Positions 8,563 to 18,590 of a stretch of DNA of 51,512 nt are shown here, one piece after another. The position numbers were made by a program, and so were the translations under genes. The DNA comes from Methylococcales bacterium. GTDB taxonomy: Bacteria; Pseudomonadota; Gammaproteobacteria; Methylococcales; Methylomonadaceae. Where the stretch lies: assembly GCA_026399095.1 (NCBI GenBank), contig JAPLRP010000058.1, forward strand, positions 1 through 51,512, in the 5' to 3' direction. Under the pieces are notes generated by a model. That model had not been told where the DNA came from and searched no databases. It saw only the letters and a program-made list of their open reading frames with translations. The first letter of the stretch is position 1; every line of letters starts with the position of its first letter.

Positions 8563-11500
8563 GTGGATTCAAAATTCCCCCCCTTGTTTTCCGATGCGTC
8601 GACAGTTCGTCTACGTGAAATTCCCTATAATTACACGTCTTTTTCCGATCGTGAAATTGTCATCCGTCTGCTAGGTGAAGAAAGCTGGCAAATTCTGGAA
8701 ACATTGCGTGGTGAACGAGTAACCGGTCGTTCTGCAAGAATGCTTTTTGAGGTGCTTGGCGATATTTGGGCGGTTCAACGCAACCCTTACTTAGAGGATG
8801 ATTTACTGGATAACCGTAAACGCCGCAAAGCTTTATTGGAAGCATTACGCCATCGCCTTAAGCAGATGAATAAACGAGATGCCGAGGATGAAAGCGAACA
8901 TCCTTCCCGAACACGGCGGGTTATGAAGTTAATTGAGGCTGCAAATCAGGCTGTCAATGCTTTTGAGGCGCACTTTGACCGTACTCGGGAAATGAGGCGA
9001 AAAGCTCTTGCTTTATTAGTCAAGCACACGCGTAAAGACAATATCTGCTTTGATGGTTTTGCCCGTGTTTCTCATGTTACTGATGCGACAGACTGGCGAG
9101 TTGAATATCCGTTCGTGGTTTTGTACCCCTGTACTGAAGAAGAGGTTGGTCATTTGGTTCGAGATTGCATCAAATTGGGACTTACCATTATTCCTCGTGG
9201 TGGTGGTACTGGCTATACCGGTGGCGCTGTGCCATTGTCGATTTATTCGGCAGTGATTAATACAGAAAAATTAATAGATATTGGCGATGTTGAGCATGCC
9301 GCAATTTTACCCGGTGTCGATCAGACATACGCAACGATTTATACTGGCGCTGGCGTTGTAACCCGGCGAGTAATGGATACAGCAGAAAACGTCGGACTGG
9401 TTTTTGCCTGTGACCCTACTTCAGCTGATGCGTCTTGTGTGGGCGGTAACGTAGCTATGAATGCGGGTGGTAAAAAGGCGGTACTTTGGGGAACAGCATT
9501 GGACAATTTATTGTCTTGGCGCATGGTAACACCTGATGGTAATTGGCTGGAAGTTGAACGCTTTAATCACAACCTTGGCAAGATTCATGATCAGGATCAG
9601 GTCAGTTTTATGCTTAAGCGTTTTGACGCAAAAGGACAAAAGTTACTTTCTGAAGAGTCGTTGGTTATTCCGGGCACGAATTTTCGTAAAGGAGAATTGG
9701 GCAAAGATGTTACCGACAAGTTTCTTGGTGGTTTGCCGGGCATTCAAAAAGAAGGTTGCGATGGTATTATAACGTCGGCACGTTGGATTTTACATAAGAT
9801 GCCTGCCTTTACTCGAACGTTTTGCCTCGAATTTTACGGTCAGGTTCGTGAGGCAGTTCCAGCTATTGTAGAAATTCGCGATTATCTCGCTGATTTGCCA
9901 AAAAATGGCGAGACAAGGGTGATGCTTGCGGGACTTGAACATCTTGATGAACGCTATGTCAAAGCTGTGGGGTATGCTAGTAAAGCCAAGAATCACGGCA
10001 GACCAAAAATGGTGCTGATTGGTGATATCGTTGGTGATGATGAGAGACAGGTTGCATTAGCGGCTTCGGAAGTGGTGCGTTTATGTAATGTGCGCAATGC
10101 GGAAGGTTTTATCGCTGTTAGTCCCGAAACTCGTAAGACTTTTTGGCTGGATCGTGCGCGTACTGCAGCCATTGCAAAGCATACTAACGCTTTTAAAATC
10201 AATGAAGATGTTGTTATTCCCTTGTCGCGTATGGGTGATTATTGCGATGGTATCGAACGCATTAATATCGAATTATCATTACGTAATAAATTACGTTTGT
10301 GCCATGGCTTAACCAGCTTATTGCAAGGTGATTTACCGTTGCGTTCTTATGAAAATGACGGTAATACCATTGAACTGATTGGGGACAGGCGAGAGCATTC
10401 ATTGATTTCAGTGGAGAAAGTGCGCGAGCGGTGGCAATGGCTTTATGACAATCTTGATTTACCTTTGCAACAAGCAGAAGCTGTTTTTAAGGATTATGGC
10501 ATTATGGTTAGCGAATTAACTAATCGTGCTGATCAGCCGACACTTTTTCATCGCTTACAAGACCATTCGCTTCGAGTTTCTTGGAAGCAGGAGTTGTTGC
10601 CGGTATTAAAGGATATTTTAGAAGGTGATAGTTTTAAGCCGGTTGTTGAGCGTATTAATGCAGTCCATAAAGAAGTTTTACGGGGTCGCGTGTTTGTGGC
10701 GTTGCACATGCATGCTGGTGATGGCAATGTTCATACCAATTTGCCGGTTAATTCTGATCATTATGAGATGTTGCAGGAGGCTAATAAGGCAGTTGAACGT
10801 ATTATGGCTTTGGCGCGTTCATTGGATGGTGTGATCTCAGGTGAGCATGGGATTGGAATTACCAAATATGAATTTTTAAGAACCGAAGAATTGGCTAGTT
10901 TTCACGCTTACAAGCAACAGGTTGATCCTGAAGGTCGTTTCAATAAAGGTAAGCTTATGCCGGGCGCCGGTATGGAAGCGGCTTATACTACCTCGTTTAG
11001 TTTGATGGGTTACGAATCGCTCATTATGCAACAAAGCGATATCGGAGCAATATCAGATTCTATAAAAGATTGTTTACGTTGTGGTAAATGTAAACCCGTT
11101 TGTGCTACCCATGTACCACGCGCTAATTTATTATATTCACCACGTAATAAAATCTTGGCCACCTCACTGTTGATAGAAGCATTTCTTTACGAAGAACAAA
11201 CGCGACGCGGCATTTCAATCACTCATTGGAAAGAATTTGAGGATGTGTCGGATCATTGCACAGTGTGTCATAAGTGCTTCAATCCATGTCCGGTTGATAT
11301 CGATTTTGGTGATGTGTCCATGAATATGCGTAATCTTTTACGAAAGATGGGCAAGCAGAGTTTTAATCCGGTTAAAGCAGCAGCGATTGCCTTTTTATCG
11401 ACCAGTCGACCCAGTAGCATTAAGCTTATGCGCAAGTTACTGATTGAATGGTCTTATAAAGCCCAGCGGATAGGTAACTTTTTTCTTAGGCCTTGGGGCA

Positions 11501-12474
11501 GGGCGCAGTTGGCACATCCACCGTCATCTACTGGTAAGCCAGCAATGCGCGAGTTTGTGATTCATTTTACGAATCGGAAAATGCCTGATAACGTGCCTTC
11601 AAAAACGGCAAGAGCACTACTGGGTGTTGAGAGTGACCAAGTTGTACCTATTATTCGTGATCGAAACAAAACTCGTGCAGATTCCGAAGCGGTGTTTTAT
11701 TTTCCAGGTTGCGGTTCTGAACGCTTGTTTTCTCAAGTTGGTCTTGCTACACAGGCCATGCTATTTGAAATAGGTGTGCAGACGGTATTGCCACCAGGTT
11801 ATTTGTGTTGTGGTTATCCGCAACGAGCAGCCGGACAGTTTGATAAGGCACAGAAAATAACAACTGATAATCGTGTGTTGTTTCATCGGGTGGCCAATAC
11901 GTTAAATTATCTGGATATAAAAACGGTCGTAGTTAGTTGCGGTACCTGTTTTGATCAGTTACTGGATTATGAGTTTGAAAAGATATTCCCCGGTTGTCGC
12001 ATGCTAGATATTCATGAATATCTGCTTGAAAAAGGGGTAAAGCTGGAGGGTGTTAATGGTACCCGTTATTTGTATCATGATCCTTGCCACAGCCCGATGA
12101 AGCAGCAAGATCCCATGAAGACGGTTAATGCCTTGATAGGTTCAGAGGTTGTTAAATCTGAACGTTGTTGTGGCGAGTCCGGGACGTTAGCCGTTGCACG
12201 TCCTGATATTTCAACACAAGTGCGATTAAGTAAAGCGTCAGAACTGCAGAATAATACCGATAAGATACGTGCTGATGGTTTTGATGGGCCGGTTAAAATG
12301 CTAACGTCTTGTCCGTCTTGTGTTCAAGGTTTACAGCGCTTTGAAGATGGTGAGGAACAGTTGGACGTGGATTACATTGTCGTAGAAATTGCCCGCCATG
12401 TGTTGGGTAAAAACTGGATGAAAAACTATATCAAACAGGCAGCAAGTGGTGGAATTGAGAGGGTGTTGTTATAG
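8563..12474 (+). CDS. Giant FAD-linked / Fe-S oxidoreductase (DUF3683, GlcD-GlcF-like fusion)
   Basis: 1303 residues starting at a GTG (8563) without a strong ribosome site. The order is: DUF3683-like N-terminus (about 1-160); FAD-binding PCMH domain with the glycine-rich loop [16 protein letters not shown] (about 205-225); FAD-oxidase C-terminal domain (about 400-800) with [12 protein letters not shown] and SGEHGIG; two 4Fe-4S motifs ([11 protein letters not shown] near 836, [12 protein letters not shown] near 898); two cysteine-rich CCG domains (CCGYPQ near 1081, CCGESG near 1201). This joins the parts of a D-2-hydroxyacid dehydrogenase (GlcD) and its Fe-S electron-transfer partner (GlcF/LldE) in one chain. 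The substrate is probably D-lactate, glycolate or a related 2-hydroxyacid, but the sequence does not settle it. The length is normal for the DUF3683 fused family. Confidence 0.85.
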   Translation: MDSKFPPLFSDASTVRLREIPYNYTSFSDREIVIRLLGEESWQILETLRGERVTGRSARMLFEVLGDIWAVQRNPYLEDDLLDNRKRRKALLEALRHRLKQMNKRDAEDESEHPSRTRRVMKLIEAANQAVNAFEAHFDRTREMRRKALALLVKHTRKDNICFDGFARVSHVTDATDWRVEYPFVVLYPCTEEEVGHLVRDCIKLGLTIIPRGGGTGYTGGAVPLSIYSAVINTEKLIDIGDVEHAAILPGVDQTYATIYTGAGVVTRRVMDTAENVGLVFACDPTSADASCVGGNVAMNAGGKKAVLWGTALDNLLSWRMVTPDGNWLEVERFNHNLGKIHDQDQVSFMLKRFDAKGQKLLSEESLVIPGTNFRKGELGKDVTDKFLGGLPGIQKEGCDGIITSARWILHKMPAFTRTFCLEFYGQVREAVPAIVEIRDYLADLPKNGETRVMLAGLEHLDERYVKAVGYASKAKNHGRPKMVLIGDIVGDDERQVALAASEVVRLCNVRNAEGFIAVSPETRKTFWLDRARTAAIAKHTNAFKINEDVVIPLSRMGDYCDGIERINIELSLRNKLRLCHGLTSLLQGDLPLRSYENDGNTIELIGDRREHSLISVEKVRERWQWLYDNLDLPLQQAEAVFKDYGIMVSELTNRADQPTLFHRLQDHSLRVSWKQELLPVLKDILEGDSFKPVVERINAVHKEVLRGRVFVALHMHAGDGNVHTNLPVNSDHYEMLQEANKAVERIMALARSLDGVISGEHGIGITKYEFLRTEELASFHAYKQQVDPEGRFNKGKLMPGAGMEAAYTTSFSLMGYESLIMQQSDIGAISDSIKDCLRCGKCKPVCATHVPRANLLYSPRNKILATSLLIEAFLYEEQTRRGISITHWKEFEDVSDHCTVCHKCFNPCPVDIDFGDVSMNMRNLLRKMGKQSFNPVKAAAIAFLSTSRPSSIKLMRKLLIEWSYKAQRIGNFFLRPWGRAQLAHPPSSTGKPAMREFVIHFTNRKMPDNVPSKTARALLGVESDQVVPIIRDRNKTRADSEAVFYFPGCGSERLFSQVGLATQAMLFEIGVQTVLPPGYLCCGYPQRAAGQFDKAQKITTDNRVLFHRVANTLNYLDIKTVVVSCGTCFDQLLDYEFEKIFPGCRMLDIHEYLLEKGVKLEGVNGTRYLYHDPCHSPMKQQDPMKTVNALIGSEVVKSERCCGESGTLAVARPDISTQVRLSKASELQNNTDKIRADGFDGPVKMLTSCPSCVQGLQRFEDGEEQLDVDYIVVEIARHVLGKNWMKNYIKQAASGGIERVLL

Positions 12475-12584
12475 GATCTTTTGGTCTTTTTATTAATCCA
12501 TGAGAGGTATTAATCGATATCCTTCTTTTGCCTCCATAAAGTTTGTTTGTTTAGCTTACATTCTTTAATATTTAAATTTATAAA

Positions 12585-12610
12585 TACCCCCCTTTTGACA
12601 AAGGGGGGTA
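12585..12610. repeat. GC-rich REP-like hairpin
   Basis: TACCCCCCTTT (12585-12595) pairs perfectly with AAAGGGGGGTA (12600-12610) around TGAC. A related C-run/G-run palindrome occurs at about 15800-15830, so this is probably a dispersed intergenic element. It may also end transcription of the preceding oxidoreductase gene. Confidence 0.7.
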
Positions 12611-12656
12611 ATATGTCTAATAAATTTTTGTTTTGTAATGGTTATCGGAGCATGAA

Positions 12657-13445
12657 ATGCCTCTAAATCAATGGTTGTTGTTTTACATTCCATCAACGCC
12701 GTTAGCAATTCTATTAATCGGGTTATTTCTCGGTGTAACCGTGGGATCTCTTTTTCTGGTTAGGAAATTTATTCCCTTCCATGTATTAAAATCGCATAAC
12801 GATGTCGCAGGATTCATTTTTTCAACAATCGGAGTTATTTACGCGGTATTGCTTGCTTTCATGGTTATTGTTTCTTGGCAAAATTTTGCCAGAGCTGACA
12901 GGAATGTTGCGCAAGAAGCGATATGCATTGAAGATCTATATAGAGATTCCACCGGTTTCCCAACCTATTTTAAAGATACACTAAGGGTAGCATTGAGAGA
13001 TTATGCCTCAGCCATCATTAATGACGAATGGAAGACATTGGCCAGCGGAAAGCGGAGTGAAAAAGTACAGATTGCTTCTGATAAAATTTGGGATCTTTAT
13101 ACCTCTTTTCTGCCTGAAGACGAGAACCAGCGAATATTCTTTCAAGAATCTGTAGAGAAACTAAACGAAGCGGCTGAACTTCGGCGGGAGAGGATTTTGG
13201 CCGCAGGGCCGGGTATTCCATCTATCCTTTGGACGGTATTGATATGTGGAGGATTGATAACGATACTATTTACAATATTTTTTGGAACAGAGAATTTTAC
13301 AGCCCAATTGATTATGTCTTCGATGCTTTCTACTCTGGTAGCGTTGTCGCTTTTTACCATCATGACGCTTGATTTTCCGTTTACCGGCTCAGTTACAATT
13401 TCACAGGAAACCTTTAGGACTGTGCTGGTACATTTTAAGCTTTAA
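12657..13445 (+). CDS. DUF4239 (bestrophin-like) membrane protein
   Basis: 262 residues; the ATG at 12657 follows GGAG by about 8 bases. Membrane segments are at about 15-36 (ILLIGLFLGVTVGSLFLV) and 50-72 (FIFSTIGVIYAVLLAFMVIV), followed by a helical soluble region (about 75-180) and two more segments (about 187-208, 215-235). The pattern GxIYAVLLAFMVIVSWQxF is typical of DUF4239 proteins, sometimes labelled bestrophin-like. The biochemical role of the family is unknown to me. It is a monocistronic gene facing hypF. Confidence 0.8.
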   Translation: MPLNQWLLFYIPSTPLAILLIGLFLGVTVGSLFLVRKFIPFHVLKSHNDVAGFIFSTIGVIYAVLLAFMVIVSWQNFARADRNVAQEAICIEDLYRDSTGFPTYFKDTLRVALRDYASAIINDEWKTLASGKRSEKVQIASDKIWDLYTSFLPEDENQRIFFQESVEKLNEAAELRRERILAAGPGIPSILWTVLICGGLITILFTIFFGTENFTAQLIMSSMLSTLVALSLFTIMTLDFPFTGSVTISQETFRTVLVHFKL

Positions 13446-13500
13446 GAATAAAACATATACAGCTCGAATATGGATTGTTTTCCTAATTTACCTATATGGT

Positions 13501-15681
13501 TTATCGTAATTGACTTCCGGCTTCAATAATTTGCCCAAAACTGATACCGGCATCATTACCGGGAACTTGATTGGGTAAATAAACCTTGAAGCCTTCTGCT
13601 TGCAGTAAAGTGCTGACATACTCTGTCAATACCCGGTTTTGAAACACGCCACCGGTTAAACCTACCACTATAAAATCACGTTCAGCTCGAATTTGTTTAG
13701 CTTGTTTAACTAAAGCCATTGCCAAGCTGGCATGAAAACAACTACTTCGATCCGGTATGGTTAACTGCTTATTTTGTAGCATCGATATAAGCGGGCTCCA
13801 GTCACTTAACCATATACCATCGGCATTACAGTTTAAGGGTAAATTAATACTTTCCTGCGTTGGTTCACCACTGACTGCTTCCAGCCACATCGGGGCATGA
13901 CCTTCATAATCTGCTTGTTGTACCAATCCGGTTAATGCGGCAGCGGCATCAAATAAACGACCGACTGAACTGGATAAAGGGCTGTTGATTTTTTTTTCCC
14001 AAGCTTGCTTGAGTAAGCTGGTTTCGGTAGGGCATTCAGGCCATTCTTGAGCGTGTTCCCAGCATAAAGCCAAGGCACTGCGCCAAGGTTCACGTCCTGC
14101 TTTATCTCCACCAGGTAGCCGAAAAGATCGAAAAGAACTTACCCGTTGCCAGTTTCCAGGCATGCCAAATAAACCTTCGCCACCCCAAAGCGTGCCATCT
14201 TCACCAAAGCCGGTGCCATCCCAAGTAAAGATTAATGCCGGTTCATCTAAGGACTGTTCAGCGACTAAAGCAGACGCATGGGCATGATGATGAAATACTT
14301 TATGCACCAGTAAGCCGGAATTTTCTGCCCAACGAGTGGCGCTGTAATCTGGGTGGGCATCGCAAACACAGTGTTTTACGGCAATCCCATAAAGTCTGGT
14401 AAGATCAGCGATGGTTTGTTCAAAAACCTGTTGGCTTCTTGGAGAGCCCAGATCGGCGATATGGGGCGATATAACCACGCGCTGGCCCCAAGCCAGCGCG
14501 ATGGTGTTTTTCATTTGACCACCCACTGCCAAGAGCGGACTAGACAAGGTAAAAGACAGATTAAACTCTAGGGGAGCAACGCCACGACCTAAACGAATGG
14601 GTTGCGACTTACCGGCAATGACTCTGTAAACGCAGTCATCCACAGGCCTTAGAATCGGGCGGTTATGATGTAGAAAAGAATCAGCGATATGCCCTAAGCG
14701 AGCTTCAACCTGCTCAGGTTCGATTAATACCGGCTCACGGCTGATGTTGGCAGACGTTGCAATTAAAGGCGCTGCGTAATCTTGGAGTAATAAATGATGC
14801 AGAGGACTATAAGGTAACATAATCCCTAATTCGTGCATTCCAGGTGCAACAGCTTCAGTCAAATCAGTGCCGGGGCGTTTTTTTATCAGTACGATGGGTC
14901 GACTGGGATCAGTTAGTTGTGTCATTTCAGTTGCCGTAGCATAAGTATACCGTCGCACCTGACCAAGACCGTCAGTACCAAGCCATGGCAACATTACTGC
15001 CAAAGGTTTAAGGTCGCGATGTTTACGTTGACGTAGTTTTAATACGACAGCTTCGGAGGTGGCCGAACAGAGCAAGTGATAGCCCCCAATCCCCTTAACG
15101 GCAACAATTAAGCCCGCTTGCAACGCCGCGACAGTTGCTTTAAGGGCTGTTTCGTTGTCATTAATATCTGCACTGCCTGGTTGGCGAAAATAAAGCGTCG
15201 GGCCGCAAGTTGGGCATGCCAGTGGTTGTGCGTGAAAGCGTCGGTCTAGCGGATTTTTATAGTCTATAAGGCACTCAGGGCACAGCGGAAAAGCAGCCAT
15301 GCTGGTGTTGGGGCGATCATAAGGTAGTTGTTTAATTAAAGTATAACGGGGGCCACATTGCGTGCAGTTAATAAACGGATAACGGTAACGGCGCTGGGTT
15401 TTATCGTGCATTTCCGCCAAGCAGTCATCACAGATAAAATAATCAGGAGGAATATGCGCCTGACTGACATCACCGGCCTGGCTAGGCAGTATAGAAAAAG
15501 TGTCCAGTTTAACCGGACAAACTGATTGCGATAGCGTTTGATCAGGTTTGGCTAAAGGCGGGGCGTTACTTAGTAATTGTTGCTCAAACAGATCAAGATT
15601 TTTAATAGTACCTTGTGCCCATATTTCGACTTGTCCTGCATGGTTACGAACCCAACCTGATAAATGATGCTGATGAGCCAA
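13501..15681 (-). CDS. hypF: HypF carbamoyltransferase, 5' end out of frame
   Basis: HypF transfers the carbamoyl group from carbamoyl phosphate to HypE to make the cyanide ligands of [NiFe] hydrogenase. The open frame from a TTG at 15681 gives 726 residues with two zinc-finger motifs (CDDCLAEM...CTQCGPRY; CPECL...CPTCGP), a YrdC-like domain (about 175-370) and a Kae1-like domain (about 385-720; HHHAHASALVAE, FTWDGTGFGEDG, GLTGGVFQNR). The acylphosphatase domain is incomplete: its signature GRVQGVGFRPF is encoded just upstream in the same frame, but no ATG, GTG or TTG precedes it before a stop. A start at 15766 (TTG) would reach it if one base were removed from the T5 runs at 15730-15740 (A5 on the coding strand). 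This is a recent frameshift, an assembly error or slippage. Confidence 0.85.
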   Translation of the reverse strand: MAHQHHLSGWVRNHAGQVEIWAQGTIKNLDLFEQQLLSNAPPLAKPDQTLSQSVCPVKLDTFSILPSQAGDVSQAHIPPDYFICDDCLAEMHDKTQRRYRYPFINCTQCGPRYTLIKQLPYDRPNTSMAAFPLCPECLIDYKNPLDRRFHAQPLACPTCGPTLYFRQPGSADINDNETALKATVAALQAGLIVAVKGIGGYHLLCSATSEAVVLKLRQRKHRDLKPLAVMLPWLGTDGLGQVRRYTYATATEMTQLTDPSRPIVLIKKRPGTDLTEAVAPGMHELGIMLPYSPLHHLLLQDYAAPLIATSANISREPVLIEPEQVEARLGHIADSFLHHNRPILRPVDDCVYRVIAGKSQPIRLGRGVAPLEFNLSFTLSSPLLAVGGQMKNTIALAWGQRVVISPHIADLGSPRSQQVFEQTIADLTRLYGIAVKHCVCDAHPDYSATRWAENSGLLVHKVFHHHAHASALVAEQSLDEPALIFTWDGTGFGEDGTLWGGEGLFGMPGNWQRVSSFRSFRLPGGDKAGREPWRSALALCWEHAQEWPECPTETSLLKQAWEKKINSPLSSSVGRLFDAAAALTGLVQQADYEGHAPMWLEAVSGEPTQESINLPLNCNADGIWLSDWSPLISMLQNKQLTIPDRSSCFHASLAMALVKQAKQIRAERDFIVVGLTGGVFQNRVLTEYVSTLLQAEGFKVYLPNQVPGNDAGISFGQIIEAGSQLR

Positions 15682-15797
15682 ACGACTGACAAAAGGCCTA
15701 AAACCAACACCTTGTACTCTCCCCGTTACTTTTTATTTTTCTGGCTTGTGGGTTGTTGGTAGTCAATAGATAATTCCGTAATAATACTTTTTTAAAA

Positions 15798-15831
15798 ATC
15801 CCCCCTAGCCCCCCTTTGCCAAAGTGGGGAT
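15798..15831. repeat. GC-rich REP-like palindrome
   Basis: Between hypD and hypF, a double C-run (CCCCCCTAGCCCCCCTTTGCC) is followed by AAAGTGGGGAT, giving a stem with one mismatch. It shares the C-run / TTTG-loop / AAAG-run design of the hairpin at 12585-12610. It sits in the 175-base gap between two co-directional hyp genes and could reduce read-through into hypF. Confidence 0.65.
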
Positions 15832-15855
15832 AAGTTAACTCGTTAAAATAATGAT

Positions 15856-17016
15856 CTACGTTCTAGTTTTAACGCCTGAATGAGTTAATATGGTTGAGAC
15901 TGTAATTTTCCTATCATTCGTGGACAAACTGCTTTTAATCCCGGAAGCCCACCAGATTCGGCAAGCGCCTTCATCAGACACCATACAAGGGCCTATAGGA
16001 TTTCTAGGAACACAGGTTTCACCGTATAACCGGCATTCATTGGGTTTTATTTTGCCTAAAACAACCTTAGCACAATCACAACCGGGCGGCATTACACCGG
16101 CTTTTTTTCGGGCTTCTTCAGCATAAACAGGGAAACGATAGCGGGCATTATGTGCTGCGTATTTTTTGGATAATTCAAGACCGGATTGAGGAATAATGCC
16201 AATGCCACGCCAAGGCGCATCAATTACCTCAAATACGTCACTTAAAATCTTTTTAGCGATAAGATTACCGTCCGGCTTAACAACTTGGGTGTAACAATTA
16301 TCAAGAAACACCTTTTTTTCAATCAGCTGGCGCAATACCGAATAGGTGGCAGCAAGCAAACTTTCCGAGCTAAAGCCGGCAATTGCCGCTGGAATATGAT
16401 GTTGATCGACAACAAAACGCCACTCCTCAGCACCCATAATCGTCGCAACATGGCCAGGAGCAATAAGCGCATCAAAGGCGGGCGTGTCAGAGTCCAGAAG
16501 CATGGCAACGGCAGGCCAAGTTAAGCGACCGCTCATTAATAACAATAAATTATCAGGAATTCCCTTGGCAAGCATTGCAGCAACAGGCGCACAGGTAGTT
16601 TCAAAACCGGCGACAAAAAATACCACAGGTTTTTCAGGATTAGCGCTGGCGATTTTAACCGCTTCAGTTGGCGAGGCAATGGGCCAAATATCAGCACCCG
16701 CCGCCTTAGCTTGTTCCAACGTACGAATGGCAGCTTTAGGGACATTAACAGGAACGCGCAACATATCACCAAAGGCCAATAACACGATATCTTCATGAAT
16801 GGCGATTTGGATGGCTTGATAAATATCTTCTTCAGGACAGATACAAACCGGACAGCCCGGCCCCGGAATTAACTCAATAGAAGCGGGCAGGGCGGTGCGT
16901 AATCCCGCCAAGGAAATAGAACGTTCATGCCCGCCACAAACATTCATAATCCGCACTTTATCAGGTAGGGGGAGTTCGCGAATTTTTTCCAGTAATTGTT
17001 TTGCGGCAGTCGGCAT
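15856..17016 (-). CDS. hypD: HypD hydrogenase maturation Fe-S protein
   Basis: 386 residues. HypD works with HypC as the scaffold on which Fe(CN)2CO is built, using a 4Fe-4S cluster and a redox-active cysteine pair. Visible motifs: MNVCGGHERS (about 24-33), GPGCPVC (about 52-58), GFETT (about 133-137), and the C-terminal cluster region PPGCDCAKVVLGKI...NECRLYG, CVPRNPIGPCMVS, EGACR. Length and motif order are normal. Many HypD proteins have CGGHTH where this one has CGGHER. The start ATG lacks an obvious ribosome site. It follows hypB by 64 bases on the same strand. Confidence 0.95.
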   Translation of the reverse strand: MPTAAKQLLEKIRELPLPDKVRIMNVCGGHERSISLAGLRTALPASIELIPGPGCPVCICPEEDIYQAIQIAIHEDIVLLAFGDMLRVPVNVPKAAIRTLEQAKAAGADIWPIASPTEAVKIASANPEKPVVFFVAGFETTCAPVAAMLAKGIPDNLLLLMSGRLTWPAVAMLLDSDTPAFDALIAPGHVATIMGAEEWRFVVDQHHIPAAIAGFSSESLLAATYSVLRQLIEKKVFLDNCYTQVVKPDGNLIAKKILSDVFEVIDAPWRGIGIIPQSGLELSKKYAAHNARYRFPVYAEEARKKAGVMPPGCDCAKVVLGKIKPNECRLYGETCVPRNPIGPCMVSDEGACRIWWASGIKSSLSTNDRKITVSTILTHSGVKTRT

Positions 17017-17038
17017 AGTATTTATTGTTAAGTCTTGT

Positions 17039-17066
17039 TCACGAAAAACACGAAAGGCACGAAAAA
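17039..17066. repeat. Short CACGAAA repeat in the hypB-hypD gap
   Basis: Three near copies of CACGAAA(A) occur in a row between hypB and hypD. It resembles a short dispersed intergenic repeat seen in many bacteria. It has no clear secondary structure and its function is unknown. Confidence 0.5.
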
Positions 17067-17080
17067 ATCACCTTAAAGAA

Positions 17081-17947
17081 TTAAATAAGATGTTTTGAAT
17101 GCCCCTTGGTTTTATCACTAACCGGATAAAATTTTGTAGTGCCTGATTTGGCATGAAGTAATTGCCCAACCTGTTGAACTTTAGGGCGCTGTGTTTGTTT
17201 GTTTAGCAACAATGCTTGATAGGCTTTTATTTCATTCAATAACCAAGCTATCCATTCATCCATACCCTTGCCATCTTTTGAACTAAATTCAATAACGGGC
17301 GCGGTATTGGCAAGATTATGCAGGTTTTGTTTGGCATTACTTGGAGAAAAATCATCCAGATACGGTAACAAATCGGTTTTGCTGATTAACATCAAATCGG
17401 CTGCCCTAAACATAACAGGATACTTGGCGGGTTTATCATCGCCTTCGGTTACTGAGAGCAACACGACATTACGATGATGTCCCAAATCAAAACTGGCAGG
17501 ACACACCAGATTGCCAACATTTTCAATAAACAACAGGTCAAGATTGTCAAGCGCAAGATGATGCAAGGCATTGTGCACTAAATGCGCATCCAAATGACAA
17601 GCCGTGCCAGTGGTGATTTGATAAGCCGGAACACCTTGAGCTTGAATCCGTTTGGTATCATTTTCAGTTTCAAGATCGCCTTCTATAACCGCGATATGTA
17701 AAGAATCGCGCAGGCGTTTTATAGTCGCTTCCAAAAGCGCTGTTTTCCCAGAACCGGGTGACGACATTAAATTAATCACCAGCACTTTACTGGCATCAAA
17801 ATGCGCCCGATTATGGTCAGCTTGATTGTTATTTTGCGACAACAAGTTTTGGAGAACTGAAACTGTCGTCACGCCATTTCTGGGTTTTTCTGCCATAACC
17901 AGCGGGCGGTTGCCCGGTGTAATGTTACAACCACAAGTATTACACAT
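17081..17947 (-). CDS. hypB: HypB GTPase nickel-insertion protein
   Basis: 288 residues from the ATG at 17947; GGAG lies 7 bases upstream, and this start puts the conserved MCNTCGC nickel-binding motif at the very N-terminus. An in-frame TTG two codons earlier is less likely. The GTPase core has the P-loop SSPGSGKTALLE (about 63-74), the metal/switch region (VIEGDLETENDTKRI), the internal Cys-His metal site (GTACHLDAHLV, VGNLVCPASFDLG) and the NKxD-like SKTDLL. There is no His-rich stretch. HypB delivers nickel with HypA. The C-terminal tail of about 30 residues beyond the GTPase fold is basic. Confidence 0.95.
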   Translation of the reverse strand: MCNTCGCNITPGNRPLVMAEKPRNGVTTVSVLQNLLSQNNNQADHNRAHFDASKVLVINLMSSPGSGKTALLEATIKRLRDSLHIAVIEGDLETENDTKRIQAQGVPAYQITTGTACHLDAHLVHNALHHLALDNLDLLFIENVGNLVCPASFDLGHHRNVVLLSVTEGDDKPAKYPVMFRAADLMLISKTDLLPYLDDFSPSNAKQNLHNLANTAPVIEFSSKDGKGMDEWIAWLLNEIKAYQALLLNKQTQRPKVQQVGQLLHAKSGTTKFYPVSDKTKGHSKHLI

Positions 17948-17973
17948 GATCAAACTCCAATTGATGACAGCCG

Positions 17974-18324
17974 TTAATCTGCATTTTCTAACTCCACGCG
18001 AGCCAAGATCAACTCGTCGCCACTAACTAAGGACGTATTATAACTATCACAGTTCCCGCAAACCAGATTATTGACGGTAGCTTCAGATTCAATATCACAA
18101 TCATGACAAAGAACACAAATGGGTAGGTTTTCAGTGATAAACTCGGCGTCTTCTGCCAAGGTGTCTGCGCGACTAATCAGAAAAGCACTTTCTAATAATA
18201 AAGGTTCAATCCCTGATAAGGGCCCGATTCTAACGGTGATACAAACTACTTTTTTCGCGTGATGGGCTTTGGCAATGGTCATCACTTGGTCCATTAAATC
18301 TTCGCAAAGCGAAAGCTCATGCAT
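17974..18324 (-). CDS. hypA: HypA nickel metallochaperone
   Basis: 116 residues from the ATG at 18324, which gives the N-terminal Met-His-Glu that HypA needs to bind nickel (MHELSLCEDLMDQV). An in-frame ATG three codons earlier (18333) would bury it. The zinc site is formed by CVLC...CGNC (about 71-95). It overlaps the end of hypC by 8 bases, indicating translational coupling. The second residue of the first Cys pair is Val rather than the more usual Pro, which is a minor variant. Confidence 0.93.
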   Translation of the reverse strand: MHELSLCEDLMDQVMTIAKAHHAKKVVCITVRIGPLSGIEPLLLESAFLISRADTLAEDAEFITENLPICVLCHDCDIESEATVNNLVCGNCDSYNTSLVSGDELILARVELENAD

Positions 18325-18553
18325 CGGCATCATCCAGAAGCATCATCTGGTCAAGCAACTCCCACGTTGAATGAGCCTCTTCTACAGAGATTTTTTGGAT
18401 GGCATAACCCACATGAATCAAGATGAAGTCACCTACTTGTAACGCCTCATCTTGCAATAAAAAAACACTCACATCCCGCTCTACACCCTTTGCAATACAA
18501 TGAGCATTAACTCCCGCAATATGGGTGATTTGCATGGGTATCGCAAGACACAT
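18317..18553 (-). CDS. hypC: HypC hydrogenase maturation chaperone
   Basis: 78 residues, normal for HypC. It starts MCLAIPMQI with the essential Cys2, which binds the iron intermediate after removal of Met. The family pattern GxxxxVSxxL...VGDFILIHVGYAIQKI is present. It binds HypD and then the hydrogenase large-subunit precursor. It overlaps hypA, with hupE 37 bases upstream. Confidence 0.95.
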   Translation of the reverse strand: MCLAIPMQITHIAGVNAHCIAKGVERDVSVFLLQDEALQVGDFILIHVGYAIQKISVEEAHSTWELLDQMMLLDDADA

Positions 18554-18590
18554 CGTTTTTTTTCCGTCTTAATATAAAGCAATAAGTTTA

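Noticed and set aside
8660-10834. Several 60-80 codon frames on both strands within the large oxidoreductase gene
   Set aside because: All lie inside one continuous 1303-codon gene with clear domains and lack ribosome sites.
17039-17066. CACGAAA repeats as a CRISPR or operator array
   Set aside because: Units are only 7-8 bases without spacers and lie between two genes of one operon; more like a dispersed intergenic repeat.
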